Shown here one piece after another: positions 1-9,156 of a DNA stretch of 64,000 nucleotides. Made by a program: the position numbers and the translations under genes. The DNA comes from Streptomyces apocyni (GTDB lineage Bacteria; Actinomycetota; Actinomycetes; Streptomycetales; Streptomycetaceae). Under the pieces are notes generated by a model. The model had not been told where the DNA came from and did no database searches. It was given only the letters and a program-made list of their open reading frames with translations. How positions within the stretch are numbered: the stretch's first letter is position 1; every line of letters starts with the position of its first letter. The stretch lies in the NCBI RefSeq assembly GCF_009739465.1, contig NZ_WHOM01000065.1, positions 124,001 through 188,000 of the forward strand, written 5' to 3'.

Positions 1-1
1 C

Positions 2-133
2 GAGCAACTCCAGGACGTACTACGGAGGTTGTACGAGATCGAGGGCGTCAGCGGCACTCAGGCGACGGTGGCGCTGGAGACGTTCTTCGAACGTCCTGTC
101 GCCGTCAACCGCGTTAACACGTCGGCAACTTGA
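2..133 (+). CDS. Lrp/AsnC-type regulator, C-terminal fragment
   Basis: The open frame enters from the left edge and ends at a TGA at 131-133, leaving about 43 residues. The segment (LYEIEGVSGTQATVALETFF) resembles the end of the ligand-binding (RAM/AsnC_trans_reg) domain of Lrp/AsnC family transcription factors, whose last strand typically reads like 'gv..t.t.i.L.t.fer'. The DNA-binding helix-turn-helix would lie outside the window. It converges on the S9 peptidase gene and is separated from it by a hairpin at 197-231. The family call rests on a short tail only and is moderate; the coding frame itself is convincing from codon bias. Confidence 0.55.
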   Translation, partial: EQLQDVLRRLYEIEGVSGTQATVALETFFERPVAVNRVNTSAT

Positions 134-196
134 ACGATTCACGTCCGATATGAGGGCAAGACACCCTGAAGGGCGTACGGCCGTGCGGGTGCCGTA

Positions 197-231
197 GACC
201 GGCCGGAGTCGCCATGTCGCTCCGGCCGGTC
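197..231. terminator. Bidirectional terminator hairpin
   Basis: A perfect 12-bp inverted repeat (197-208 with 220-231, arm GACCGGCCGGAG) closes an 11-nt loop between two convergent genes. There is no U-tract, as is usual in Streptomyces. It probably stops transcription from both sides. Confidence 0.7.
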
Positions 232-253
232 GCCCCGAGGCCCCGGCGCTAGG

Positions 254-2461
254 TCAGGGAGCCAGGCCCAGCGACCGCTTCAGGAAGTCCACCTGAAGCA
301 GCAGCAGATTCTCCGCGACCTGTTCCTGCGGCGTCATATGCGTCACCCCCGACAGGGGCAGCACCTCGTGCGGGCGCCCCGCCGCCAGCAGCGCCGACGA
401 CAGCCGCAGGCTGTGCGCCATCACCACGTTGTCGTCCGCGAGACCGTGCACGATCATCATCGGGCGGGCCGGTTCCACCGCGCCCGACAGACCGTCGTCG
501 GTGACCAGCGAGTTCGCGGCGTACACCGCGGGTTGCTCGCGCGGGTCGCCCAGATAGCGCTCCGTGTAGTGGGTGTCGTACAGCCGCTGGTCGGTGACCG
601 GGGCGCCGACGATGCCCGCGTGGAACACATCAGGTCTCCGCAGCACCGCGAGCCCCGCCAGATAGCCGCCGAACGACCAGCCGCGGATCGCGACCCGGGA
701 CAGGTCGAAGGGGAACGCGTCGGCGAGCGAGCGCAGCGCGTCGACCTGGTCGTCCAGGACCACGCTGGCGAGATCGTCGCGGATCGCCTTCTCCCAGGCG
801 GGGGTACGGCCCGGAGTGCCGCGGCCGTCGGCGACGAGTACCGCGAAGCCCTGGTCGGCGAACCACTGTGAGGTCAGATACGGATTGTGTGCGGCGACCA
901 CGCGCGCGTGGTGCGGACCGCCGTACGGATCGAGCAGTACGGGCAGCGGGCCGTCCGTGTCGCGATACCCGGTGGGGAGCAGTACGGCGCACGGGATACG
1001 CCGCTCGCCCGCTTCGGTCAGCGTCACGCGCGGGGTGATGCCCGGCAGCTCCGCGTGCGACACGATGAGCGCCGTCTGCCTGCCCCCGGACAGCACCCGC
1101 GCCTGTGCGCCCGGGTGCTCGGGGTGTGCGGAGACCAGCACCGTCACCTTGCCGGACCGCACCGCCGAGTGCACGCCCGGCTCCTGCGAGACCCGCTCCA
1201 CGCCCAGCTCGTTGACCCGGTAGACATGGGTCTCGCCGATCTCGGCGCTGGGCGCGGCGCCACCCGCGGAGGCGGCGATCAGTACGTCGTCGTCCGCGAC
1301 GTCCAGCACCGCGCATACGTGCAACTGCGGGCCGGTCAGCGGACGTTCGCCGACCGTCAGCACCCGCGCCCCGCCCTCGTCCGCGATCCGCACCAGCTGC
1401 CCGGACGGTGTCCAGGCCGGTACGCCGGGCCTGAGCTCCAGCCAGTCGCCCGCGTCGGCCGCGTCGGCGTGCACCATCCGGGTCGTGCCGGAGTCCGGGT
1501 CCACCGCCAGATACACCTGGCTGCCCTGGTCCCTGGACTGCACCAGGAGCAGCGGGGCTCCGGCGGCCGACCAGTGCGCACGGGCCAGATACGGATAGCG
1601 CGTCCGGTCCCACACCACTTCCCGCCGCGAGCCGTCCAGGCCGAGCACGAAGAGCCGTACGTCCGCGTTGGGCGTCCCGGCCGCCGGATAGGCGATCGGC
1701 GCGGGCTCGCGGTCCGGGTGCGCGGGGTCGGCGATCCACCAGCGTCGTACGGGGGAGTCGTCGACCCGGGCGACCAGCAGCCGGTCCGATTCGGGTGACC
1801 ACCAGAAGCCGCGCGAACGGCCCATCTCCTCGGCGGCGATGAACTCCGCCAGGCCGTAACTGACCAGCCCGCTCTCCGGCGCCTGCCCGGGTGCCCGCTC
1901 GGCCTCCTGCTCGGGCCCCTCCTTGGGCTCCTGCTCAGGGTCGGCCAGCGCGCGGTCCGCGTCGCCCTCCGCGCCGATCACCCGCAGCGCGCCCCCGGCG
2001 ACGTACGCCACATGACGCCCGTCCGGCGAGGGGCGCGGGTCGATCACCGGTCCCGGTACGGAGAGTTCCCGCGCGGTGCCCGCCCGCAGCTCCGCCGTGA
2101 ACAGCCGCCCGGACAGCGCGAACGCCGCCAACTCCACCGCCGCGTCCGTCGCGTAGCCGACGATTCCGGCGCCGCTCTCCCGGCTGCGCTCCCGGCGGGC
2201 GAGCTCCTCGGCGGACAACTCCTCGGCCCGGCCGCCGAGCAGGGCCTGCGGATCGGCCGCGACCCGTTCCCGACCGGCACCGGAGTTCGGGCCGTCAACG
2301 TCGAGTACCCATAGCTGATGAGACCGATCCGTGCCGGACCCGGATCGGAGAAAGGCCACACGGGCGCCGTCAGGCGACACCGTGAACGCGTGCGGGGCGC
2401 CCAGGGTGAAGCGCTGGGTGCGTGCGTGCCGACGCGGGAAGGAATGCTGTCCGGTGGTCAT
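254..2461 (-). CDS. S9 family prolyl oligopeptidase (DPP-IV type)
   Basis: A 735-residue cytoplasmic serine peptidase of the prolyl oligopeptidase/dipeptidyl peptidase IV family. The N-terminal two thirds form the beta-propeller that gates small peptide substrates. The C-terminal third is the alpha/beta hydrolase domain. The nucleophile elbow reads GWSFGGY with Ser near residue 596; the acid lies in HGLADD (about 676) and the histidine in GVTHM (about 708), so the triad is complete. No signal peptide is visible. A short Glu/Pro/Ala-rich insert lies in the propeller (about residues 170-195). It probably trims proline-containing oligopeptides. It is convergent with the upstream Lrp-like gene and divergent from the small membrane protein at 2660. 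Confidence 0.92.
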   Translation of the reverse strand: MTTGQHSFPRRHARTQRFTLGAPHAFTVSPDGARVAFLRSGSGTDRSHQLWVLDVDGPNSGAGRERVAADPQALLGGRAEELSAEELARRERSRESGAGIVGYATDAAVELAAFALSGRLFTAELRAGTARELSVPGPVIDPRPSPDGRHVAYVAGGALRVIGAEGDADRALADPEQEPKEGPEQEAERAPGQAPESGLVSYGLAEFIAAEEMGRSRGFWWSPESDRLLVARVDDSPVRRWWIADPAHPDREPAPIAYPAAGTPNADVRLFVLGLDGSRREVVWDRTRYPYLARAHWSAAGAPLLLVQSRDQGSQVYLAVDPDSGTTRMVHADAADAGDWLELRPGVPAWTPSGQLVRIADEGGARVLTVGERPLTGPQLHVCAVLDVADDDVLIAASAGGAAPSAEIGETHVYRVNELGVERVSQEPGVHSAVRSGKVTVLVSAHPEHPGAQARVLSGGRQTALIVSHAELPGITPRVTLTEAGERRIPCAVLLPTGYRDTDGPLPVLLDPYGGPHHARVVAAHNPYLTSQWFADQGFAVLVADGRGTPGRTPAWEKAIRDDLASVVLDDQVDALRSLADAFPFDLSRVAIRGWSFGGYLAGLAVLRRPDVFHAGIVGAPVTDQRLYDTHYTERYLGDPREQPAVYAANSLVTDDGLSGAVEPARPMMIVHGLADDNVVMAHSLRLSSALLAAGRPHEVLPLSGVTHMTPQEQVAENLLLLQVDFLKRSLGLAP

Positions 2462-2659
2462 TCCCCGAGGCTACTGATCCAGAGCGGGTCATGCGCCCCC
2501 TCGTGCCGCGATGCACCGATCCATGCCCACACACGGAAAGTTATGATCCATAGCGGTCGGTGGGTATACCTCCGCCGATAGTTGTGTTGACGTACGACCC
2601 TTTGCTGTTCGGGCCCTTGTCGTTACTGGAAGATCTGGCTGTCTTGGAGGTGGACTGCC

Positions 2660-2854
2660 GTGGCGCTCTCGATCTCGGCGGTGGTGCTGTTCCTGGTCCT
2701 CGTCGTCGTGCTGATCAAAAAGTCCGGCCTCAAGGCGGGGCATGCGATCGTCTGTGTGCTTCTCGGCTTCTACCTGGCCAGTTCCTCCGTCGCTCCCACC
2801 ATCAACGAGCTGACCACCAATGTCGCGGGGATGCTGGGAGACATCAAGTTCTGA
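2660..2854 (+). CDS. Small two-helix membrane protein
   Basis: A 64-residue protein starting at GTG with GGAGG at 2646-2650. Residues 3-20 form a hydrophobic helix followed by a KKSGLK turn, and residues 28-43 form a second hydrophobic segment; the tail is polar (TINELTTNVAGMLGDIKF). It looks like a small inner-membrane hairpin protein. Similar short proteins occur next to mshB in other Streptomyces as conserved hypotheticals; no function is known to me. It is 85 bp upstream of mshB on the same strand and may be co-transcribed with it. Confidence 0.75.
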   Translation: MALSISAVVLFLVLVVVLIKKSGLKAGHAIVCVLLGFYLASSSVAPTINELTTNVAGMLGDIKF

Positions 2855-2939
2855 CGGTCCTGACGGTTCTGACGCATCTGGCCTGGCTCCGACCCGGCTC
2901 TGACCCGGTTCCGGCCCGGCGAGCTCGTAGTCTGGGGGC

Positions 2940-3902
2940 ATGACCGAACTGCCCGAGCGGCGTCTGCTCCTGGTGCACGCCCACCCCGACGACGAGTCGA
3001 TCAACAACGGCGCCACCATGGCCGCGTACGCCGCGGACGGCGCTCGGGTCACGCTGGTGACCTGCACACGCGGCGAGGAGGGCGAGGTCATCCCGCCCTC
3101 GCTCGCCCATCTCGCAGCCGACCGCGACGACGCCCTGGGCGCCCACCGGGTCGCCGAGCTCACCGCCGCGATGAAGGAGCTGGGCGTCACCGACCACCGC
3201 TTCCTCGGCGGCCCGGGACGCTATCGCGACTCCGGGATGATGGGTACCGAGCAGAACCACCGCGAGGGCGCTTTCTGGGCCGCTGACGTGGACGACGCGG
3301 CCGCGCCGCTGGTCGAGATCATCCGTGAGGTGCGCCCTCAGGTCCTGGTCACCTACGACCCCGACGGCGGTTACGGCCACCCCGACCACATCCAGGCGCA
3401 CCGGGTGGCGATGCGGGCCGTGGACCTGGCCGCCGAGCCCGCCTTCCGGCGCGATCTGGGAGATCCGTACCGCGTCGCCAAGGTCTATTGGAACCGCGCG
3501 CCGCGCTCGGTGGTGGCCGAGGCCTTCGCGCGGCTGCCCGAGCAGCTGCGGACCTCGCCGTTCGCGCGGGCCGCGAGCATCGGTGACGTACCGGGCGTGG
3601 TGGACGACGGACAGGTCACCACCGAGATCGACGGGGGCGAGTCCGCGGTGGCGGCCAAGGCGGCGGCGATGGCCGCGCACGCCACCCAGGTCGAGGTGGC
3701 GGAGCCGCTATTCGCGCTGTCGAACGAGCTGGCCCAGCCGCTGTTCGGCGTCGAGTACTACGAACTGGTGCGGGGGGAGCGGGCGTCGGCGCCTGGTGAG
3801 CGGGAGACGGACCTGTTCGCGGGGCTGGGGCTGGGGCTTGGGCTGGGGCCCGGCTCGGGTGGCGATGGCGGTCGCGGTCTGGGGCCGGTGGTGTCGTCGT
3901 GA
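2940..3902 (+). CDS. mshB: Mycothiol deacetylase MshB
   Basis: A 320-residue metal-dependent deacetylase of the LmbE/PIG-L family. It removes the acetyl group from N-acetyl-glucosaminyl-inositol (GlcNAc-Ins), the second step of mycothiol synthesis, producing GlcN-Ins for MshC. The metal and catalytic motif AHPDDE (His15, Asp17, Asp18) sits at the N terminus, and the third zinc ligand lies in GHPDH, where His147 has the same number as the ligand described for the M. tuberculosis enzyme. The C-terminal 25 residues are glycine-rich and dispensable-looking. The stop overlaps the start of the next gene by 4 bp (GTGA), so the two are translationally coupled. Mycothiol synthesis itself marks the organism as an actinomycete. 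Confidence 0.95.
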   Translation: MTELPERRLLLVHAHPDDESINNGATMAAYAADGARVTLVTCTRGEEGEVIPPSLAHLAADRDDALGAHRVAELTAAMKELGVTDHRFLGGPGRYRDSGMMGTEQNHREGAFWAADVDDAAAPLVEIIREVRPQVLVTYDPDGGYGHPDHIQAHRVAMRAVDLAAEPAFRRDLGDPYRVAKVYWNRAPRSVVAEAFARLPEQLRTSPFARAASIGDVPGVVDDGQVTTEIDGGESAVAAKAAAMAAHATQVEVAEPLFALSNELAQPLFGVEYYELVRGERASAPGERETDLFAGLGLGLGLGPGSGGDGGRGLGPVVSS

Positions 3903-4300
3903 GCGCGCCTGGCGAGTTTCTGACACAACCGGTCAAAGCGGGACGAGTCGCTGGTTATGCGGTGCTGGTCGTGCTCGGGGCGCTGGCTGGCGCTGCCGGG
4001 GCGCTGGTGCAGGCCGCGTGGTTTCCCGGTGGGTTGCTGCTCGCACTGGTAGGCGTGGCCGGTCTGTTCCGCGGTGGGGCGCTGGTGCTCGGCGGGATGG
4101 GCGGGGTGCTCGCGCCCGCGGCGGGCTGGCTGCTGGCGGCCTTCCTGCTGATGACCAGCAGGCCCGAGGGTGACTTCCTGTTCGCCGTCGAATTGGGTAC
4201 GTATCTCTATCTATTGGGTGGCATCGGCGTCGCTGTGATGTGTGCCACGGTCTGGCTGCCGCGGCAACCAGGTGGGCCGGGCGCCCGACTTGGGAAGTGA
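3899..4300 (+). CDS. DUF6113-type membrane protein
   Basis: A 133-residue integral membrane protein with about four hydrophobic helices (roughly residues 18-36, 40-58, 62-83 and 95-117) and short polar ends. It matches the DUF6113 proteins that follow mshB in streptomycetes. Its start codon overlaps the mshB stop (GTGA), so translation is likely coupled. This suggests a role connected to mycothiol synthesis or its membrane context, but no function is established and none can be read from the sequence. Confidence 0.8.
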   Translation: MSAPGEFLTQPVKAGRVAGYAVLVVLGALAGAAGALVQAAWFPGGLLLALVGVAGLFRGGALVLGGMGGVLAPAAGWLLAAFLLMTSRPEGDFLFAVELGTYLYLLGGIGVAVMCATVWLPRQPGGPGARLGK

Positions 4301-4463
4301 CATACCACTTCGGACCCCGTGCGGCACGGGTTTGGTGACGGTCACGGGATGGCGGCCGGGTGCGGCCAGTATGGTGGTGCGCGCCGCCGAGCTGCCCGCG
4401 CACGGTGCTGTGGCTTAGTGATCAAGAAATGGCGGGCGGCGGAGCCGATCGGGAGAACCAGCC

Positions 4464-6644
4464 TTGAGTCGTGAAACTGACAGTTCGTCCCCCGGGCCGC
4501 AGAGGCGCGGAGGAGCCGCCTACCCCTCGGGGACGCCGCCCTATGGCACGCCATCGGGAGCCCGCGACGCGGGCGTGGACGCGGAACAGCAGGCTGCCGA
4601 GACGCAGTCCGATGAGTCGTCGGAGACGCAGACGACGCTGACCACACGCGTCCGCATCAACATCCCTGGTTCGCGGCCCATCCCTCCTGTGGTGATGCGT
4701 ACGCCGATGAACGACGGCGACAAGCCGGGGACCGGGTCCCGTGACGCGGGTACGAGGGACGCGGGCGCGCCCCAGGGGTCGGGTACGTCCGGGGGCTCTG
4801 GCCCGGGCGGCGCGGCCGGGGCTGGCTCCGCGGGGCGCGGCGAGGCGTCGGGCGGCGGTGAGGGCGGCGCGGGTGCCGGGGCCGCCGATGAACCCGCAGC
4901 GGAGAAGACGAGCGACTGGTTCGCCCCCCGCAAGTCCCCTGCCCCCACCCCCGCGCGGGGTACGGGCGTCGGTTCTGGCGGTCCTGGCGGCGCGGCCGGA
5001 GGCTTCGGCGCGGGCGCCGCGGCCCAGGCGCAAGGTCAGGGCAGCGGCAGCGGCAGCGGCAACGGTCCGTACGGGCCTGGGGCTGGGCCCCGCCCCACGG
5101 CCGGGCCTGACACCGGCGCGCCGGGCGTTGGCGGTCCGGGCCAGGGCGGTCCTGGTCTTGGTTCTGGCGGTCCGGGCAACGGTGGCCCGGGTAGCGGCGG
5201 TCCCGGTGTTGGTGTTCCTGGCAGCGGCGCGCTGGGCGTTGGCGGTCCGGGTCAGCCCGGTCCCGGTGCTGGCGGTCCCGGCATCGGTGGACCGGGCGCC
5301 GGGGGGCCCGGCGCTGAGTTCGACGCCCTGCACGGCGGTTCCCTCTACGGCACCGGCCCTGGCACCGGCACGGGTCAGCCCGGACCCGCGGGCCCGACTA
5401 CCGGCCCCGCGACCGGCGAGGGCCCTGCGTTCGCGCGGGGCGGCCCCCCTGCCGGCGGCCCGCCCCGTATGAGCGACGACACCGCACAGCTCACCCCGCA
5501 GCCCCCCGTCCCCGTGCCAGGACCCGTTGCCCGTGTCTCCGGGGACACCCTGAACAGCGGCATCCCCGTAGTGCCGCCCGGTCAGGGCGCCTTCCCGCCC
5601 GGCCCGCAGGACGGCCCCCCGGCGCAGCGAGGCGCGTCCGCGCCCCAGCCGTCCGCCTCCGCCTCCGCGCCCGCGAGCCCCGCGCCCAAGAAGAAGGGCC
5701 GCAGCAAGCTGATGCTCGCCGCGGTCGCCGTGTTCGTCGTGACCGGTGGCCTGTACGGCGCCGGGCTGCTGATGAACCACTCGGACGTACCGAAGGGCAC
5801 CACCGTGCTCGGCGTCGACATCGGCGGCGGCACCCACGACGAGGCCGTCAAGAAGCTGGACGCCGCACTCGGCGACCGGGCCAACCAGCCGATCCAGCTC
5901 GCGCTGGACGGCAAGCAGGTCGAGCTCACCCCCGCCCAGGCGGGCCTCAGCCTGGACGACCAGGCCACGGTCCGCGCCGCGGCGGTCAGCGACTACAACC
6001 CCGTATCGGTGATCGGTTCCCTGTTCGGCGGCGAGCGGTCGGTGGAGCCGGACATGCCCACCGACGAGGAGAAGCTGGCGGACGCGCTGGAGCGGCTCGT
6101 CGGCGGCCAGGGCCCGTCGAACGACGGCGGTATCAAGTTCGAGGCGGGCAAGGCGATTCCGGTCTACGGAAAGCCCGGCAACCAGGTCAACATCCAGGGC
6201 GCCGTCGCGGCCGTCGACGCCGCCTATCGCACCCAGGTGGAGACCGGCAAGGCCGCGCCGGTCGAACTCCCCGTGGTGGCCGCCGACCCCAAGGTCAGCA
6301 AGGCCGAGGTCGACCGGATGATGAAGGAGTTCGCCGAGCCCGCGATGTCCGGACTGATTACGGTACGTACGGACACCGGGCAGGCGATTCCGTTCAGCCC
6401 GGAGAAGTCGATCCCCAAGTTCGTGAGCGTCGTCGCGGACAAGGACGGCAAGCTCACCCAGAAGTACGACCTGGAGGAGCTCCGGAAGCTGTACGGAACG
6501 ACCTTTGACGGCGTCATGGTCACCAAGGGCGACGGCACCAAGAAGCCGCTCAGCGTGCAGGAGGTGGCCGCCGCCGCGGGTAAGGCCCTGGTCGGCAAGA
6601 CGCCCGAGGAGCGGATCGTCACCATCTCGACGAACCCGAGCTGA
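4464..6644 (+). CDS. Membrane-anchored protein with VanW/PG_binding_4-type domains
   Basis: A 726-residue protein starting at TTG after a GGGAG-type site. Residues 1-400 are disordered and dominated by Gly/Pro/Ala, including a run of GGPG repeats (DNA about 5110-5320). A single transmembrane helix lies near residues 412-436 (after PKKKGRSK). The outer part contains two repeats of the kind seen in PG_binding_4 / VanW-associated proteins: 'GVDIGGGTHDEAVKKL' opens the first and 'TPAQAGLSLD' follows. The topology is cytoplasmic disordered tail, one pass, extracytoplasmic peptidoglycan-facing domain. No catalytic motif is visible. It lies downstream of mshB/DUF6113 on the same strand with a 163-bp gap. 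A strong hairpin follows. Confidence 0.8.
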   Translation: MSRETDSSSPGPQRRGGAAYPSGTPPYGTPSGARDAGVDAEQQAAETQSDESSETQTTLTTRVRINIPGSRPIPPVVMRTPMNDGDKPGTGSRDAGTRDAGAPQGSGTSGGSGPGGAAGAGSAGRGEASGGGEGGAGAGAADEPAAEKTSDWFAPRKSPAPTPARGTGVGSGGPGGAAGGFGAGAAAQAQGQGSGSGSGNGPYGPGAGPRPTAGPDTGAPGVGGPGQGGPGLGSGGPGNGGPGSGGPGVGVPGSGALGVGGPGQPGPGAGGPGIGGPGAGGPGAEFDALHGGSLYGTGPGTGTGQPGPAGPTTGPATGEGPAFARGGPPAGGPPRMSDDTAQLTPQPPVPVPGPVARVSGDTLNSGIPVVPPGQGAFPPGPQDGPPAQRGASAPQPSASASAPASPAPKKKGRSKLMLAAVAVFVVTGGLYGAGLLMNHSDVPKGTTVLGVDIGGGTHDEAVKKLDAALGDRANQPIQLALDGKQVELTPAQAGLSLDDQATVRAAAVSDYNPVSVIGSLFGGERSVEPDMPTDEEKLADALERLVGGQGPSNDGGIKFEAGKAIPVYGKPGNQVNIQGAVAAVDAAYRTQVETGKAAPVELPVVAADPKVSKAEVDRMMKEFAEPAMSGLITVRTDTGQAIPFSPEKSIPKFVSVVADKDGKLTQKYDLEELRKLYGTTFDGVMVTKGDGTKKPLSVQEVAAAAGKALVGKTPEERIVTISTNPS

Positions 6645-6660
6645 CCGGCCGCCCGCACCA

Positions 6661-6694
6661 CCGCCCCCTCGGCACCCTCCTGCCGAGGGGGCGG
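6661..6694. terminator. Bidirectional terminator hairpin
   Basis: A perfect 14-bp stem (6661-6674 with 6681-6694, arm CCGCCCCCTCGGCA) and a 6-nt loop lie between two convergent genes. It should end transcripts of the peptidoglycan-binding-type gene and of the SirB1-like gene. Confidence 0.8.
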
Positions 6695-6732
6695 TTCAGC
6701 GTCCGTCCCTACCCGGTTTCACCGGCAGGCTC

Positions 6733-7563
6733 TCAGTTGAGCATCGCCCGTGCCGCCCGCGCCTGCCGTCGGATGCTCTCGGCGGCCGCCGCATCGACCG
6801 GGTCCACCACATCGGCGTACGCGTCCAACTCGGCCGCTCCCGTACGGAACTCCCCGCGCTGGACCAGCAACTGGGCCCGCTCGTAGCGCAGCCGCGCCGG
6901 GTGCGAGGGCAGCAGCAGCGACAGGTCCACCGCCCACAGCGATACGTCGGAGCGCTCGGGCCGGGTCGCGGCCCAGGCGCGGATGTTGTTCAGGACGCGT
7001 AGGACGATGTCCAGCGGGTCCGCGGGGTGCAGCATCAACGGGTCGAGCGGCGCCCCGGTGGCCCCCGCCACCAGCAGCTCCGCGTCGCCACCTGAGAGCA
7101 CCCGCCCACGGTCGAAGGGGTCGGCGAGCACCTGGTCGTCGGCGGGCCCGAACCCGACCACGAAGTGCCCCGGCAGGGCCACCCCGTACACCGGCGCCCC
7201 GGCCCGCCGCGCGACCTCCAGCCAGACGACGGACAGCAGGATCGGCAGCCCGCGCCGACGCCGCAGCACCGCGTGCAGCAGCGACGACTCAAGGCGCTGG
7301 TAGTCGGCCGGTGAGCCGCGAAAGCCGCAGCGCGCGCCGAGCAGCTCACCCACGGCCCGCGCCCACGCGCGCGGCCCACCCGGCTTGAACGGCAGCAGCC
7401 CGGCGAGCCGGTCCAGCTCGATCTGCGCCGCGTCGATCCCCGCCTCGTCGAGAGCCGGGTCCGCCTCCGCGCCCACCAGCAGGCACAGCAGTGCCAGGTC
7501 CGGCCGCTCGGACCTGGCTTCCTCGGCGAACCGCCGCCGCCAGTCGGGCGTTGGGGGGTGCAT
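6733..7563 (-). CDS. SirB1-type transglutaminase-like protein
   Basis: A 276-residue protein of the SirB1/transglutaminase-like family. The N-terminal helical part (LALLCLLVGAEADP, then a tetratricopeptide-like acidic region) is followed by the core 'YQRLESSLLHAVLRRRRGLPILLSVVWLEVARRAG' and 'GVALPGHFVVGF', the hallmark of this family. The C terminus (about 210-276) resembles paired TPR-like helices. Catalytic cysteine is not evident, as in many SirB1 proteins, so enzymatic activity is doubtful and no substrate is known. The gene lies 42 bp downstream of the acetyltransferase gene on the same strand and is probably in the same transcript. Confidence 0.8.
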   Translation of the reverse strand: MHPPTPDWRRRFAEEARSERPDLALLCLLVGAEADPALDEAGIDAAQIELDRLAGLLPFKPGGPRAWARAVGELLGARCGFRGSPADYQRLESSLLHAVLRRRRGLPILLSVVWLEVARRAGAPVYGVALPGHFVVGFGPADDQVLADPFDRGRVLSGGDAELLVAGATGAPLDPLMLHPADPLDIVLRVLNNIRAWAATRPERSDVSLWAVDLSLLLPSHPARLRYERAQLLVQRGEFRTGAAELDAYADVVDPVDAAAAESIRRQARAARAMLN

Positions 7564-7605
7564 ACGTCGTTGGTGCCCTCTCCGTGCGATCGCTAGTGCC
7601 CGGCG

Positions 7606-8712
7606 CTACGACACCGGGGGCGCGTCCACCGGCGCCCGGTAGTGGTGGTAGCGGTGATGCGCCGCGAAGCCCATCCCCTCGTACAGCCCGAGCGCCCCCG
7701 TGTTGTCCGACTCGACCTGGAGCCAGGCCGCCGACGCGCCCTCTTCCAGGGCCCGCTGGGCGAGGGCCGTCATCACCGCCGTGGCCAGGCCCTCGCGCCG
7801 CCGCCCGGGCGCCACCTCGACCGCCATGAACCCGGCCCACCGGCCGTCCACCACACACCGTCCGATCGCCACGGGCGCCTCTCCCGCCTTTCCCGCCTTT
7901 CCCGCCTCGCCCGGCACGCCCGCCTCGCCCGACTCTCCCGGCACGGACGCGAACCACACCGAAGGCCCACTCTCCAGCACCTTCGTCACCACCGCCTCGG
8001 GCACCCCACCCACACCGAACCGCTGGTACCGCCGCAGCCACCCCGCGTCGACCGACCGCGACAGCCGCACGAGCCCCGCGGCCGGGCTGTCCAGGTCACC
8101 GACCGCCGCCAGCCCACCGACCCGGACCTCGACGCTCACCTCACGCGTCCACCCGCGCCGCTCAAGCTCCGCGCAGAGCAGTTCCTGCGTGCCCTCGGCC
8201 CCGGTGGCCGCCTGTACGTACGCGGGCAGCTCCCGAGCGGCGTACCAGTCGCGTACGCGGCCCAGCGCGTCGTCCAGTGGCATCCCCGGATCGCCGAGCG
8301 GAAGTACGGAGTTGGCCCGCCGAGTGAACCCGGACGCGGCCCGCAGCTCCCACGCGCCGAGCCGCTCGTGCTCCACCGGCTGCCAGCCCCGCGCGCACAC
8401 CCGCGCCAGCTCCGCGAAGGAGGCGGCGGGGCCGCGCCGCCGGGCCGGAGCAGGCGGTACGACCTTCCCGGCCACCAGCGTCGATTCCACGATGCGGACG
8501 CCGTCCCCGGACTTTCGTGTGATGTACAACACGCCGTTGTCCCACGATGTGAGCACGCCTACGGTGTCGGTGAACTTCCCGCCCGCGGTTCCACCACCGC
8601 TCAAGCATCGCACTGAGACACGTTTTCCCACGTCAGCAGCGGTAATGTGGACTTCAAGGCGGCCGCCTCCGATGATTTCCACAGCTCGGTCCACCCCTCC
8701 TGTTCGGATCAT
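7606..8712 (-). CDS. GNAT acetyltransferase, Rv0428c-like
   Basis: A 368-residue protein with a small beta-rich N-terminal domain (about residues 10-85, VEIIGGGRLEVHITAADVGK onwards) that resembles the SH3-like module of the cg3035/Rv0428c family. It is followed by a tandem GNAT fold. The acetyl-CoA loop is in the C-terminal half: VEVAPGRRREGLATAVM, then NTGALGLYEGMGF. An unusual Gly-X-X collagen-like stretch (GESGEAGVPGEAGKAG, about residues 250-270) interrupts the second GNAT domain. Family members are putative N-acetyltransferases of unknown substrate. The gene diverges from fdxA, with which it shares a 110-bp intergenic region. Confidence 0.8.
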   Translation of the reverse strand: MIRTGGVDRAVEIIGGGRLEVHITAADVGKRVSVRCLSGGGTAGGKFTDTVGVLTSWDNGVLYITRKSGDGVRIVESTLVAGKVVPPAPARRRGPAASFAELARVCARGWQPVEHERLGAWELRAASGFTRRANSVLPLGDPGMPLDDALGRVRDWYAARELPAYVQAATGAEGTQELLCAELERRGWTREVSVEVRVGGLAAVGDLDSPAAGLVRLSRSVDAGWLRRYQRFGVGGVPEAVVTKVLESGPSVWFASVPGESGEAGVPGEAGKAGKAGEAPVAIGRCVVDGRWAGFMAVEVAPGRRREGLATAVMTALAQRALEEGASAAWLQVESDNTGALGLYEGMGFAAHHRYHHYRAPVDAPPVS

Positions 8713-8822
8713 GGCCAGGAACGGAGATACTAGGTGCGGGCATCGACGACGCCGCGCTCCCGCGCGCCAGGCGGCGGAGCCTGAGGAGGCCCGCCGGCGC
8801 CCTACCGAGGAGGAACGACAGC

Positions 8823-9143
8823 GTGACCTACGTCATCGCGCAGCCTTGTGTCGACGTCAAGGACAAGGCGTGCATCGAGGAGTGCCCGGTCGATTGCATT
8901 TACGAGGGCAAGCGGTCCTTGTATATCCACCCGGACGAATGCGTCGACTGTGGAGCCTGTGAGCCGGTCTGCCCGGTCGAGGCGATCTTCTATGAAGACG
9001 ACACTCCTGAAGAGTGGAAGGACTACTACAAGGCGAACGTCGAGTTCTTCGACGAGCTCGGTTCGCCCGGTGGTGCCAGCAAGCTCGGCCTGATCGAGCG
9101 GGATCACTCGTTCATCGCCGCGCTGCCGCCGCAGAACCAGTAA
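8823..9143 (+). CDS. fdxA: Seven-iron ferredoxin FdxA
   Basis: A 106-residue ferredoxin binding one [3Fe-4S] and one [4Fe-4S] cluster. The cysteines are Cys9, Cys17, Cys21, Cys25, Cys40, Cys43, Cys46 and Cys50, the pattern of Azotobacter ferredoxin I-type proteins and of M. tuberculosis FdxC. It serves as a soluble low-potential electron carrier. The GTG start at 8823 is preceded by GAGGAGG with about 9 nt spacing. A perfect 19-bp terminator stem follows directly. The next gene is dapC, an arrangement conserved across actinobacteria (fdxC-dapC in M. tuberculosis), although the terminator suggests separate transcripts here. Confidence 0.95.
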   Translation: MTYVIAQPCVDVKDKACIEECPVDCIYEGKRSLYIHPDECVDCGACEPVCPVEAIFYEDDTPEEWKDYYKANVEFFDELGSPGGASKLGLIERDHSFIAALPPQNQ

Positions 9144-9156
9144 CGGCGTAGCGCGC

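Noticed and set aside
4422..5837. 471-residue minus-strand frame opposite the peptidoglycan-binding-type gene
   Set aside because: It is composed of Arg/Gly/Ala low complexity created by the GGPG repeats on the other strand; no ribosome site or family resemblance.
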